The notes beneath the pieces were generated by a model, which did no database searches, was not told where the DNA came from, and was given only the letters and a program-made list of their open reading frames with translations. A program made the translations under genes and the position numbers. Shown here in pieces: positions 31,477 to 42,922 of a stretch of DNA of 64,000 nucleotides. This DNA comes from Planctomycetaceae bacterium (lineage in GTDB: Bacteria; Planctomycetota; Planctomycetia; Pirellulales; UBA7805), in the NCBI GenBank assembly GCA_902630355.1, contig CACOUL010000007.1:48265-112264 (forward strand), read 5' to 3'. The stretch's first letter is position 1. Each line of letters begins with the position of its first letter.

Positions 31477-31923
31477 TTACCGTTCCCGGCGAGCGACCCA
31501 TCGCTGCCCACTGGCCTGGGCCACCGCGCGGTCGCGGATCGCCATCGTTTCAGGGCTGTTGGCAGGCTTTTTCTTCGCGTCCGACAACGCCGCCTCGATC
31601 TCCGCCTCGTCGAGTTGATCGGCCGGGATTGCCCGTTGTGTGAGAATGGAGACCATGTTGCCGACAACCTCCACAAAGCCGCCATCCACGTAATAGCGAT
31701 AGAGGTTACCCCCCTCACGAATCCGCATTTCTCCGTATCCGAGGCGACCAATCATCGGGGCTCGCCCGGGAGCGATGCCGATCTCACCATCGAAGAGGGG
31801 AAGGGCAATGAACTGCGCAGGTGTTTGAATGGCGGTCTCCTCCGGGGTCACCACCACACACTCCAGCACGCGGGCGCCGCTGGTGACGTCGATACCCTCT
31901 TCCAGATGACTGCTGGTTGCCAT
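31477..31923 (-). CDS. atpC: ATP synthase F1 epsilon subunit
   Basis: ALPLFDGEIGIAPGRAPMIGRLGYGEMRI; operon context; start MATSSHLEEG at 31923. Confidence 0.88.
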   Translation of the reverse strand: MATSSHLEEGIDVTSGARVLECVVVTPEETAIQTPAQFIALPLFDGEIGIAPGRAPMIGRLGYGEMRIREGGNLYRYYVDGGFVEVVGNMVSILTQRAIPADQLDEAEIEAALSDAKKKPANSPETMAIRDRAVAQASGQRWVARRER

Positions 31924-31934
31924 GGTGTGTGTTC

Positions 31935-33434
<1,500 letters not shown>

Positions 33435-34322
33435 TTAGTTTTTCAAAGCTTCAACGCCGCCCATCACTTCGAGCAGCTCACCTGTAATTTGCCCCTGGCG
33501 GGCTCGGTTGTACGTCATCGAAAGTTCTCGAATCAGCTCGTCTGCGTTTTCTGTGGCTGACTTCATGGCCACCATCCGCGCCACTTGCTCACTCACGGCG
33601 GCATCGAGAAAGCATTTAAAGAGCTTTACCTTGAAACTCATGGGGACGACCTCCTGCAGGATACTCTCTGCGGAAGGTAGAAACTCAATCTCCCCCTGTC
33701 CCTCGCTGCCCTGCTCGAGATCGCCGGGGCCGTCAACCAGTGTGCCGAGCGGCAAAAGCGTTTCGACGGTAGCCTCCTGGCGAGCGATGCTCGAAAATTT
33801 TGTGTAGCAGACATCCAAGCGATCGATCATCCCGGTCGCATAGGCGTCGAGATAGCGGTTTGCAATTTGTTCCACTTCCTCGTACTTGGGTTTGTCTTCA
33901 AATTGAAGGAAAGTCTCTGCCAATGCGGTCTGACGATTTTCGAAATAGGTCACGCCCCGCTTCCCCGAGACCTCCATAAGCGATGTGGGAAATTCATCCG
34001 CAAGTTGCTGCTGATTGTCGCTCGCCAATCGAAGGACATTCCCGTTATAGCCTCCGCAGAGACCCCGATTCGATGTGAGTACGAGCTGCAGCGACGTACG
34101 GGGATTGTCGCGCGATTCGAGCAGCGGATGGCTCAGTTCCATGCCCGTGTTGGCCAAATTGGCAACCAAGCCGGTGACTCGGTTGGTGTAGGCGGTCGCC
34201 GCGCTCGCACGATCCATTGCCTGCTTGAAGCGGGCCGTCGCGATCAATTCCATCGTCCGCGTTATCTTGCGGATGTTTTTGATCGACTTGCGCCGTTTAT
34301 CGAGTGCTCTGGCATTTGCCAT
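33435..34322 (-). CDS. atpG: ATP synthase F1 gamma subunit
   Basis: MANARALDKRRKSIKNIRKITRTMELIA, TSNRGLCGGYN, C-terminal YNRARQGQITGELLEVMGG. Confidence 0.95.
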   Translation of the reverse strand: MANARALDKRRKSIKNIRKITRTMELIATARFKQAMDRASAATAYTNRVTGLVANLANTGMELSHPLLESRDNPRTSLQLVLTSNRGLCGGYNGNVLRLASDNQQQLADEFPTSLMEVSGKRGVTYFENRQTALAETFLQFEDKPKYEEVEQIANRYLDAYATGMIDRLDVCYTKFSSIARQEATVETLLPLGTLVDGPGDLEQGSEGQGEIEFLPSAESILQEVVPMSFKVKLFKCFLDAAVSEQVARMVAMKSATENADELIRELSMTYNRARQGQITGELLEVMGGVEALKN

Positions 34323-34397
34323 CGGTTGATCCCGCCACTAACTCTTCTTTTTTACTTTTGCTGTACCTTGCGAATATCGGTTAGCCACTGCAGCGTT

Positions 34398-35912
34398 TCA
34401 TTTACTTCCATCAAATTGCTTTTGAAAGTCCCCGATGGCACTTTCGATCGCTTTGTCGGTTTCGTCATCCAGTTCACCAGTTTCATCCAGCTTCGACCAG
34501 ATCTCATGCTTTTGCTCACGGATGAACTGAAGGAACCCTTCCTCCCAGCGGGCAACCTGTTCGACTGGAATTGAATCCAGATAGCCGCGAGTTCCGGCAT
34601 AAATGCTGAGGATTTGATCCACGACGTGCATCGGCTTGTATTGCCCTTGCTTGAGCAGTTCCACCATCCGGTAGCCACGATCGAGTTGCGACTGCGTTGA
34701 GGCATCGAGATCGGTGCCGAGTTGGGCGAATGCCTCAAGCTCACGAAATGCCGCAAGGTCGAGACGCAGACCGCCGGCCACCTTCTTCATCGCCTTAACC
34801 TGCGCGGCGCCGCCCACACGAGAGACGGAAATACCAGCATTCATGGCCGGACGCTGACCCGCAAAGAAAAGATCCGGTTGCAGGTAAATCTGACCGTCGG
34901 TAATTGAAATCACGTTGGTCGGGATATAGGCCGAAACCTCTCCTTCCAGCGTTTCGATGATCGGAAGCGAGGTGAGCGAACCTCCGCCGAGCGCGTCGGA
35001 GAGTTTACTCGACCGCTCCAGCAGACGGCTGTGGCAGTAGAACACGTCGCCCGGATACGCTTCCCGGCCAGGGGGCCGCCGCATGAGTAGGGAAAGTTCT
35101 CGATACGCTTGTGCCTGTTTGGAGAGATCGTCGTACACGACCAGGGCGTGTCCGCCACCAAACATGAAATGCTCGGCCATGGCGGTTCCAGAATAGGGAG
35201 CCAAATATTGCAGTGATGCCGGCGCGCTGGCACCCGCCACGATGACCGTGGTGTAGTCCATGGCGCCATTTTCGCGCAGGATTTCAATCACTTGGGCAAC
35301 CGAGGAGTCCTTCTGGCCTACCGCCACATAGAAGCACTTCACGCCCGTATTTTTCTGATTCAAAATCGCGTCTATCGCGATTGCCGTTTTTCCCGTTTTG
35401 CGATCGCCGATAATAAGCTCTCGCTGTCCGCGACCAATGGGTGTCATTGCGTCGACCGCCTTGATGCCAGTTTGCATCGGTTCACAAACCGGTTGTCGCT
35501 CCGAGACACCCGGGGCGATGATTTCCACCGGTCGTGAATCGCTCGTGGTGATCGGCCCCTTGCCGTCGAGGGGGTTTCCGAGTGGATCGACCACTCGACC
35601 GAGAGTCGCATCACCGACCGGAACCGAGAGCAATTTGCCAAGGCTTTTGACCTCATCTCCCTGATTGATGGCCAGGTAATCGCCCAGGATGATCACGCCG
35701 ACGGAATCCTCTTCGAGATTGAAGGCGAGGCCGATAATGCCACCCGGAAATTCCACCATTTCTCCAGCCATCACGCCGGAAAGGCCGTAGACGCGTGCAA
35801 TTCCATCGCCTACCTCAAGTACTTGGCCGACCTCCCGCACATCAATTTGCGCCTCGAATCCCTCAATTTCTTTCTGGATTACCGAGGCAATTTCATCAGC
35901 TTTGAATTTCAT
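34398..35912 (-). CDS. atpA: ATP synthase F1 alpha subunit
   Basis: [54 protein letters not shown]. Confidence 0.97.
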   Translation of the reverse strand: MKFKADEIASVIQKEIEGFEAQIDVREVGQVLEVGDGIARVYGLSGVMAGEMVEFPGGIIGLAFNLEEDSVGVIILGDYLAINQGDEVKSLGKLLSVPVGDATLGRVVDPLGNPLDGKGPITTSDSRPVEIIAPGVSERQPVCEPMQTGIKAVDAMTPIGRGQRELIIGDRKTGKTAIAIDAILNQKNTGVKCFYVAVGQKDSSVAQVIEILRENGAMDYTTVIVAGASAPASLQYLAPYSGTAMAEHFMFGGGHALVVYDDLSKQAQAYRELSLLMRRPPGREAYPGDVFYCHSRLLERSSKLSDALGGGSLTSLPIIETLEGEVSAYIPTNVISITDGQIYLQPDLFFAGQRPAMNAGISVSRVGGAAQVKAMKKVAGGLRLDLAAFRELEAFAQLGTDLDASTQSQLDRGYRMVELLKQGQYKPMHVVDQILSIYAGTRGYLDSIPVEQVARWEEGFLQFIREQKHEIWSKLDETGELDDETDKAIESAIGDFQKQFDGSK

Positions 35913-35978
35913 GTTTCGTTACCGGAAATTAATTCGTGGTCTGTAGGGTTCGTTTGTAAGGCGATGCCGCCTCATATT

Positions 35979-36590
35979 TCAGTTCTCAAATTTGCTGCGA
36001 TCCGTTTCGATCGCCTCAACGACTCCGTGGCTCATCTGCTTGCGAAGCCTTTCCAAGCGGGCTGCGATCGATCCGTCGTAGACGGTATCGCCGATGCGAA
36101 GCATCACGCCGCCGATCATGGAAGGGTCTACATCGGTTTGGAGTTCTACCTGTGAGCCAAGCACACGGGCAGCCGCCTCCCGGAGGTTCTGTTCCAACTC
36201 GGCCGAAAGTGGTACGGCGGTCGTAGCACCAATCTGCTGCACGTTCGACGCCTCATTCTTGAGCCGATGTACCTGACTTACGATGGACCGCAGGTAACCG
36301 AGTCGCGCATTGTTGGCCAGCGTCTGTAAAAAACTCAGCACCAGCGGTAGCGCCGTCGCCGAGAAGATCGATTGGATAAGGCGTTTTTTATCCTCCACGG
36401 CGACCATCGGGTTGGCAAAGAGTGTCTCAAGTTGGGGAGACCGATCGAGTACCTCGGTAATGAGAGAATCGAGTTGCTCGAGCACCGCATCGCGATTTCC
36501 CGATGCAACGGCAGCATCGAACAGGGCCCGACCGTAAATGGCCGCCACCCTTTCACCAATCAAGTCAATTTCTTTTTCTTGTGCCACCAT
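35979..36590 (-). CDS. atpH: ATP synthase F1 delta subunit
   Basis: VAAIYGRALFDAA..., C-terminal DPSMIGGVMLRIGDTVYDGSIAARLERLRKQM. Confidence 0.93.
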   Translation of the reverse strand: MVAQEKEIDLIGERVAAIYGRALFDAAVASGNRDAVLEQLDSLITEVLDRSPQLETLFANPMVAVEDKKRLIQSIFSATALPLVLSFLQTLANNARLGYLRSIVSQVHRLKNEASNVQQIGATTAVPLSAELEQNLREAAARVLGSQVELQTDVDPSMIGGVMLRIGDTVYDGSIAARLERLRKQMSHGVVEAIETDRSKFEN

Positions 36591-36613
36591 CGGTACGTCT
36601 ACGCGGCGAAAAC

Positions 36614-37207
36614 TCAGTTATCGCTCGGTTTTGCCTCCGAAAACTTTGATAAATCGTTGCGGATCATCGCCGCGTGATCCTCGGTCTTTAGTTCTTTGGC
36701 AACAATTTTTCCCGCGAGCGAGATCGCAAGATCGGCGCTACGGTCGGAAATTTCGCGCAGTGCCGACTGCTTTGCCTGCTCCACTTCGCGGAGCAGCCGC
36801 TGGCTCTCTTCGGCCGCCTTCGCCTGCGCTTTTTCCACGATTTGCTGCCCAGTATGCTCCGCATCACGTCGGGCTTCATCAAGGATCGCCCGAACTTCAT
36901 CGGCGGCACCTGCCAACTTCTCTTCGTAGTGAGCCGTCAACTTGCGGGCTTCCTCGGCCGCGTTTTCCGCCGTCGCGATATTGTCGGCAATTGACTGTTC
37001 TCGCTTTTCAAGTCCGGCAGAGATCGGCCCCCAAGCGAATTTGCGCAAAATGAGCAGCGTCAGAAGGAAGACAATCGCAGTGCAGATCGCCAAATCCACA
37101 TCGAATAAGAGGGGATCCGGACCGGCTCCACCAGCGGCGATTGCTGCCGACGGAAGGCCCAGGCAGAGCCCTGCGAGAACGCATCGGTATGCGCAGTGAA
37201 TCATCAC
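36614..37207 (-). CDS. atpF: ATP synthase F0 b subunit
   Basis: TM segment followed by a long charged helix (KFAWGPISAGLEKREQSIADNIATAENAAEEARK); operon context. Confidence 0.9.
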   Translation of the reverse strand: MMIHCAYRCVLAGLCLGLPSAAIAAGGAGPDPLLFDVDLAICTAIVFLLTLLILRKFAWGPISAGLEKREQSIADNIATAENAAEEARKLTAHYEEKLAGAADEVRAILDEARRDAEHTGQQIVEKAQAKAAEESQRLLREVEQAKQSALREISDRSADLAISLAGKIVAKELKTEDHAAMIRNDLSKFSEAKPSDN

Positions 37208-37288
37208 TCACACGTCCTTTCCTTCAAGCCTTACAGTCCTCCGCGAATCGGATACCCCACTCGCATCGGGCGCATCGGGCCACTACGA

Positions 37289-37606
<318 letters not shown>

Positions 37607-37665
37607 CTATCAAAATTTTTAGGGAATCTTGAATCCTCTGCGGCAGATGCCGCCCGGTTGTATCG

Positions 37666-38571
37666 TTAGTGGGGATGAATGGCAGTGCCAATAAACAGAG
37701 CACTTAGGAAGGTGAAAATATAGGCCTGGAGGAAGGCCACAAGCAACTCAAGCAAGGTAAGGGCACTCGCGCCCGCAACCGCAGCGGGCGCTACCCCGAG
37801 AAATGCAATATGATGAGAACTCGCCAGAATGAACGCCAGCAGCACCGCGAGGACGAGATGCCCTGCCACCATGTTGGCCAGCAGACGAACGGCCAGCACC
37901 ACATGCTTGATCAGCAGGCCGGCCACCTCGATGAGGAAGATCATCGGGAGCAAAAAGATGGCGAGTACGAAAGGTAAATCCATATGGGGCACCAGCGATT
38001 TCCAGAAACCGATCAGCCCCATCTTGCGCATACCAGCCGTCAGCACCACACCGAAGGTCATCATCGCCAGGGTGAATGTAGTACCCAGCGCACCGGTTGC
38101 CGAACCAGCCCAGGGAACTAAGCCGATCAAGTTGCATATCAGGACAAAAAAGAACATCGTCCAGAGAAACGGCAGAAAGCGATCGGCATCTTCTCGTCCG
38201 ATGGCCGGTCGCGCCACCTCGTCCCGGATGAACACGAGCATCGATTCGAGCATGTTTGCCAATTTTCCGCGCGCCGGTGTGCCGTCCGATATCTTTCGTG
38301 CAAGCCCGATAAAGAAAAAGATCAAAACAATTGCCGCTACAACCTCGAGGACCATGAACTTGGAGACCCGCAGATCAAAGGGGGCCAAGTGATAATCGGG
38401 GTCGGCTTGCAGGAGTACCTCGTCGACAAACGGTTCAAAAGGCTGCCAGATATGCAGTTTTCCCTCGTTTGCAACCGCGTGAGGCAGTTCAAAGTGATGC
38501 GCATCCTGCACGTGACCGAACAGGTGTTCGGGGTGGAGCGGATCGTCGTGATGGCCTGTTTCCGAAGACAT
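37666..38571 (-). CDS. atpB: ATP synthase F0 a subunit
   Basis: NLIGLVPWAGSATGALGTT, RLLANMVAGHLVLAV, LLELLVAFLQAYIFTFLSALFIG. Confidence 0.95.
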   Translation of the reverse strand: MSSETGHHDDPLHPEHLFGHVQDAHHFELPHAVANEGKLHIWQPFEPFVDEVLLQADPDYHLAPFDLRVSKFMVLEVVAAIVLIFFFIGLARKISDGTPARGKLANMLESMLVFIRDEVARPAIGREDADRFLPFLWTMFFFVLICNLIGLVPWAGSATGALGTTFTLAMMTFGVVLTAGMRKMGLIGFWKSLVPHMDLPFVLAIFLLPMIFLIEVAGLLIKHVVLAVRLLANMVAGHLVLAVLLAFILASSHHIAFLGVAPAAVAGASALTLLELLVAFLQAYIFTFLSALFIGTAIHPH

Positions 38572-38582
38572 GAAAAACGCCC

Positions 38583-39002
38583 TTACGAGGCAAATTTGTT
38601 TCTGATCTGAGTGAGGGTAATTCCAACATCCAGCGCTAACACAACGAGGTAGGAGGCGATGAGATAATAGGCAAAGCCTGCATCCAGTAAAGTACTCCGG
38701 CTTATGGCGAGTGCCATGCAGAGACTAAGAGGCAGGGCCATTCGTAGAAACATACCAATCAGCGTGCAGTACATCGGATCGAGTCGATCCCCGTAGATCA
38801 GTCGGTTGAAAAGACGACTGAGAAAGACGGCACCCGCACACGTGACGATCGCGAGAAGTATGGCAGTCGGTACGGCGAAACCCGCCCAACTGCACGTCAG
38901 GCACAGCAATCCCAGCACCAGGACCGCGACAAACCAAAGGCCAGTCCTATCAGCGCAATGGGCCGTCGTTCCGTCCGCCTGACTCACTCGTTTACTTTCC
39001 AT
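38583..39002 (-). CDS. AtpI-like membrane protein of the ATP synthase operon
   Basis: Small 4-TM-like protein between atpB and the AtpZ-like gene; start MESKRVSQADG at 39002. Confidence 0.65.
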   Translation of the reverse strand: MESKRVSQADGTTAHCADRTGLWFVAVLVLGLLCLTCSWAGFAVPTAILLAIVTCAGAVFLSRLFNRLIYGDRLDPMYCTLIGMFLRMALPLSLCMALAISRSTLLDAGFAYYLIASYLVVLALDVGITLTQIRNKFAS

Positions 39003-39013
39003 CGACCGGTCGC

Positions 39014-39286
39014 TCACTCGTCTCGTATCTGATCTTGATTTTCGCCCGTGTTCTCTCGCCGCTTGGTATCGTTTTTGGTTAGTTGCAAAAGATGCCACAA
39101 CGCTACGGAAAAACCGAACCCAAAACCGACGAGCGTAAAGGCAGCTTTGTAACCGAGTTGACGATCGATCCAGATTCCCAGCACACCTGGCAGGACCATT
39201 TCTAAAGCCACCGTCATCACCCGAGAGGCCCAAGCGGCCGCTTGGGCAAGGGGCGGACGACCATCATCCGGAGCGACCTTTATCAC
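39014..39286 (-). CDS. AtpZ/AtpI-family protein
   Basis: VMTVALEMVLPGVLGIWIDRQLGYKAAFTLVGFGFGFSVALWHLLQL; first gene of the atp operon. Confidence 0.72.
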   Translation of the reverse strand: MIKVAPDDGRPPLAQAAAWASRVMTVALEMVLPGVLGIWIDRQLGYKAAFTLVGFGFGFSVALWHLLQLTKNDTKRRENTGENQDQIRDE

Positions 39287-39711
39287 TGATGCTCATAGAC
39301 AAGAAAGTAGGCTGAAGAATTGGCTGGAAGGTATTGCCAAATCATCATTTATAACAATCTGAAACGTTCACGCAGCGGTGGACTCACGCGGCCCCGCAAC
39401 GAGTCGGACAATCTACTCGAACCGCAAAACAGGGTCAACCAAGCGACTCAGTTAAAATTTGATTTGCGACAACTCGATTCCGGAATCGGTTCGGGGTGGC
39501 CCGGCGGAAGACGCTCACCGCGGAACGCCCCGTTGACGAACTGAACGCTCGTCTCGAGAGGTGCGGTTTGTGACCGGTACGGGCGAAGCGGCCTCCGGCC
39601 GCGTCGGGTGTCGGCTCTACGGGTGCCGACGGAGAGGGCAGAGGAGCGGGGATCGGATTTTGTAACTGTAGAGAGTGGAAGGATTTGTGACAGTAAATCA
39701 GTATAAAAACT

Positions 39712-39740
39712 TTGCCTTTTTACCGCCGGGCAATTAGAAT
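39712..39740 (+). promoter_or_regulatory. Promoter TTGCCT-N17-TAGAAT upstream of the DUF4912 gene
   Basis: -35 39712-39717, -10 39735-39740, 17-bp spacer, about 100 bp upstream of the ORF. Confidence 0.5.
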
Positions 39741-39836
39741 CGAGGTAGACACATCAAATTCCCCGCATGTGTTGAGGTCTGCACGGTAAAGGACCGTTAC
39801 GGCCGGGAGTTCGGGGAATAAAAGCCTTGGGGCCCA

Positions 39837-40937
39837 ATGAGGGAGATTCGGATGACTGCTGCGTCCCTGCGAGCACTCACGTGTAAAGATCTGGCTCAAT
39901 TGGCTAAAAAAGATGGGGTTTCCGGGTGGCATGCCATGCGGAAGGAGGAGCTTGTACGTGCGCTTCTTCTGGCGGCCCGTCGCAAATCGCGGCGGAAGAC
40001 CGCCTCGGATGGCTCGCGAGCGACGAGTGTGAAAAAGGCGCGTGGCGAAGCGGAGGCGGGTGAATTTCAATCCGCGCAGCGGCTGGTCGATGCCATAAAA
40101 CAGGGGCAGTCCCACCGTCCGGTCCGGAGCAAATCGGACACGATCGTCTTGCTCGTCCGCGATCCTTACTGGCTGCAAGCCTCCTGGGACCTTAAGCGGG
40201 AGAGCATCGAGCGTGCGGCAGCGGCCCTCGATCGCGATTGGCATCGCGCTCAGCCGACACTGAGGCTTGTGGAAGCGGGTCAAACCGCCTCGGCCAAAGT
40301 GAGCGAACGCGTGATTCGTGATATTCCGATCCACGGGAAGGTGAACAACTGGTATATCGATGTTGCCGATCCACCCGCTTCCTTCCGCGTCAAAATCGGC
40401 TTTCTAGCCGGGGAGCGTTTTCACGGTCTTGCGACGAGCAATACCGTGACCACGCGGCCGCGCGAGGACAGCGCCGTTTTAGATGAAAACTGGCAGGACG
40501 TGGCGCATCAGTGCGACAAAATTTACGCCATGAGTGGCGGACTGGAAGACGGGGGAGATGCGGACTACCTTCGCGATCTGTTCGAAGAGAGGTTGCGTCG
40601 CCCGATGGGTTCACCGTTGGTGACGCGCTACGGCATTGGAGCCGATGCCATCGCAGCGAAGAAGCAAGATTTCCCTTTTCAAGTCGACTCCGAATTGATC
40701 ATCTATGGACAGACGACCCCCGGCTCGCACGTTGTGTTTCGCGGCGAACCGCTTGAGTTGCGGGAAGATGGTAGTTTTACCGTGCGCGTGCGACTCGAAG
40801 ATGGAAGAAAAGTGATTCCGATGTCTTCAACGCGGGCGGACGGACTTGAGCAAAAAACGGTCGTTGTGGCACTCGAGCGAAATACAAAGTTTCTCGAACC
40901 GGTGGTTCGGGAGATCGAGGACGTGATCAATAGTTAA
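39837..40937 (+). CDS. DUF4912 domain protein with Rho-N/SAP-like N-terminus
   Basis: N-terminal LRALTCKDLAQLAKKDGVSGWHAMRKEELVRALL (Rho_N-like) followed by DTIVLLVRDPYWLQASWDLKRESIERA (DUF4912-like). Confidence 0.75.
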   Translation: MREIRMTAASLRALTCKDLAQLAKKDGVSGWHAMRKEELVRALLLAARRKSRRKTASDGSRATSVKKARGEAEAGEFQSAQRLVDAIKQGQSHRPVRSKSDTIVLLVRDPYWLQASWDLKRESIERAAAALDRDWHRAQPTLRLVEAGQTASAKVSERVIRDIPIHGKVNNWYIDVADPPASFRVKIGFLAGERFHGLATSNTVTTRPREDSAVLDENWQDVAHQCDKIYAMSGGLEDGGDADYLRDLFEERLRRPMGSPLVTRYGIGADAIAAKKQDFPFQVDSELIIYGQTTPGSHVVFRGEPLELREDGSFTVRVRLEDGRKVIPMSSTRADGLEQKTVVVALERNTKFLEPVVREIEDVINS

Positions 40938-41119
40938 CCGCCGCGGCAATCGTCTTTAAGTGTCCGTCACTCTTTGCGGTTGCGTTACGAAGCCTTTATG
41001 CTACGAAGAAGTGCAATCGCCTCACACGCTCGCTGGCCCCATTTTTCCGTGACGCATTTCAGGTTCCGAGTGGCACCGGAATTGCTCTGGTTTTTTGTTT
41101 GACATTTTGCGCCATTTGC

Positions 41120-41148
41120 TTGTTGTTTATTCTGGGCCGTGCTAGAGT
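41120..41148 (+). promoter_or_regulatory. Candidate promoter TTGTTG-N17-TAGAGT for the structured RNA upstream of larE
   Basis: -35 41120-41125, -10 41143-41148; predicted start a few nt before the terminal stem; a TTGACA also sits at 41099-41104. Confidence 0.4.
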
Positions 41149-41161
41149 ACCGCTGAGACGA

Positions 41162-41375
41162 GACTGCCATCGATCGTGTGCTGCGGCGCTTAATGAGGTA
41201 AGCCGCTAAATCAGCTCGTTGGGAGCCTTAGCAAAGGGACTTGGGGCCGTATAGCCAGCGTCCGGTGCGCAAAACTCCGGAGCAAACGTTTGGATCACGA
41301 AACCAGGACTCAAGGCACCCCCTTGAAGACAAACGAGCTTGCCCACGGCCCCGCAGCACACGATCGACAGCAGTC
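41162..41375 (+). ncRNA. Candidate structured RNA (~214 nt, rod-like; 6S-like architecture possible but not shown)
   Basis: Terminal stem GACTGC-CA-TCGATCGTGTGCTGCGG (41162-41186) / CCGCAGCACACGATCGA-CA-GCAGTC (41351-41375); nested 8-bp stem AGCTCGTT/AACGAGCT (41213-41220/41332-41339); internal hairpins gctta/taagc, tccgg/ccgga, tcaagg/ccttga. Confidence 0.7.
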
Positions 41376-41498
41376 CTCTTGTCCCTGCAGTTTCATCGCT
41401 CTACGCTTAAGGGACGGCGCCGATATGAAGCGCTCGATGGCGAGCTTCTTGAGACGATCGGTTCTCATGTCCCGTCTTTTTCAACGTGCCGATGTTGC

Positions 41499-42332
41499 AT
41501 GACGATGCTGCAGATTGAAGAAACCGTCGATCGGATCCTCTCCCTGCTCAAGGGGTTCGATGGTTGTGCCGTCGCTTTCAGCGGTGGAGTCGATAGTGCG
41601 GTTGTGGCGAAGGCAGCACAGCTTGCGCTGAAGGATCGCGCGGTGGCGGTCACGGCGGTGAGCCCAAGTCTCGCGGCGGAAGAGTTATCCACATCCCGTC
41701 AGGTTGCAAAAATCATTGGCATTCGCCATGAAATTCTGCAGACCCGCGAGCTTGAGAATCCGGAGTACAGTGCCAATTCGCCCCGCCGATGCTACCACTG
41801 TAAAAATGAGCTTTATGCCGAGATTCACAAGAATATGGGTCGTTGGCATACGGACGTGATGCTCAACGGGGCAAATCTTGATGACTGTGAAGACTATCGT
41901 CCGGGCCTGGAAGCGGCCGCCGATTGGAACGTGCGTAGTCCGTTGGCCGAGTGTGGGCTGCACAAAGCGGACGTGCGCCGCTTGGCAAAATATTGGGAAT
42001 TGCCGGTGTGGAATAAACCGGCAACTCCCTGTCTCTCAAGCCGCATTGCTTACGGGGAAGAGGTCAATGAAGATCGGCTTGCGATGATTGATCGAGCCGA
42101 GCAATATCTACGGAAGGCGGGTTACGGTACGGTGCGGGTTCGCTATCACAAGGGTGACCTGGCGCGGGTCGAGGTTCCCGGCGATCGAGTGGGGGAGTTG
42201 GGGGATCCGGAAACTCGCGAGCGGCTCATCGCGGAATTTCACAAAATTGGATTTCGCTACGTCTGTCTCGACCTGGAAGGGTTTCGCTCGGGAAGTCAGA
42301 ATCTGGTGTTGCCTCTACCGCCGAAACGCTGA
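41499..42332 (+). CDS. larE: ATP-dependent sacrificial sulfur transferase LarE-like
   Basis: AFSGGVDSAVVAKAA (PP-loop), NSPRRCYHCKNELY, NKPATPCLSSRIAYGE; start MTMLQIEE at 41499. Confidence 0.88.
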   Translation: MTMLQIEETVDRILSLLKGFDGCAVAFSGGVDSAVVAKAAQLALKDRAVAVTAVSPSLAAEELSTSRQVAKIIGIRHEILQTRELENPEYSANSPRRCYHCKNELYAEIHKNMGRWHTDVMLNGANLDDCEDYRPGLEAAADWNVRSPLAECGLHKADVRRLAKYWELPVWNKPATPCLSSRIAYGEEVNEDRLAMIDRAEQYLRKAGYGTVRVRYHKGDLARVEVPGDRVGELGDPETRERLIAEFHKIGFRYVCLDLEGFRSGSQNLVLPLPPKR

Positions 42333-42417
42333 AGAAGTATGCCCTCCGATGAGGATCTATGACCCGGGGCAGACGAGATCAGCTTGCTCCACCAAGTGAT
42401 TGCCGGTGCTTATTTTT

Positions 42418-42867
42418 ATGACTTACGAAACGCAGCTTCAGATCAATCTGCTTCTTCAATCGCTAGCGACTTTTGCAATGTTCGGCGTGATCTGGTTGAT
42501 TCAGTTGGTCAACTACCCGCTGCAGATTCACGTGCCGGCAGAAAATTTTGTCGATTACCAAATCGGGCACATGCGTCGCATCACACAAATCGTTGCTCCC
42601 CTCATGTTGCTTGAAGCGATCTCGTCGGTTTGGCTACTCGTAATTCCCCTCTCCGGGATCGGGTCAGTGCTGGCGTGGGTCGGTTTTGCACTTGTCATGA
42701 TTCTTTGGATTTCAACCGGCGCAATCCAGGTACCGCTGCATCGCAGGCTTGAAGAGGGGAGAGACGAGCGTGCAATCCGCGGATTGATCGCGAGTAACTG
42801 GATTCGAACCTTGGGTTGGACGGCCCGAACTGTGACGGTCGCGTGGCTCCTGCTTCTGTTAGCCTAG
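42418..42867 (+). CDS. Integral membrane protein of unknown function
   Basis: About 4 TM segments; start MTYETQLQINLLLQ. Confidence 0.6.
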   Translation: MTYETQLQINLLLQSLATFAMFGVIWLIQLVNYPLQIHVPAENFVDYQIGHMRRITQIVAPLMLLEAISSVWLLVIPLSGIGSVLAWVGFALVMILWISTGAIQVPLHRRLEEGRDERAIRGLIASNWIRTLGWTARTVTVAWLLLLLA

Positions 42868-42922
42868 CTTGTCGCTTCGACGCGTTTCGAAGTAAAGAAC
42901 ACATCGAGCTGTAGCGTTGCCG

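Noticed and set aside
33867-34574. 235-aa + strand ORF
   Set aside because: Antisense to atpG and the end of atpA.
41162-41375. Identification of the structured RNA as RNase P RNA, tmRNA, SRP RNA or cobalamin riboswitch
   Set aside because: The diagnostic motifs I know for those families are not visible; 6S-like remains possible but unproven.
41241-41498. 86-codon N-terminal extension of larE in the ORF track
   Set aside because: It overlaps the candidate structured RNA and lacks LarE similarity; MTMLQIEE at 41499 is the sensible start.
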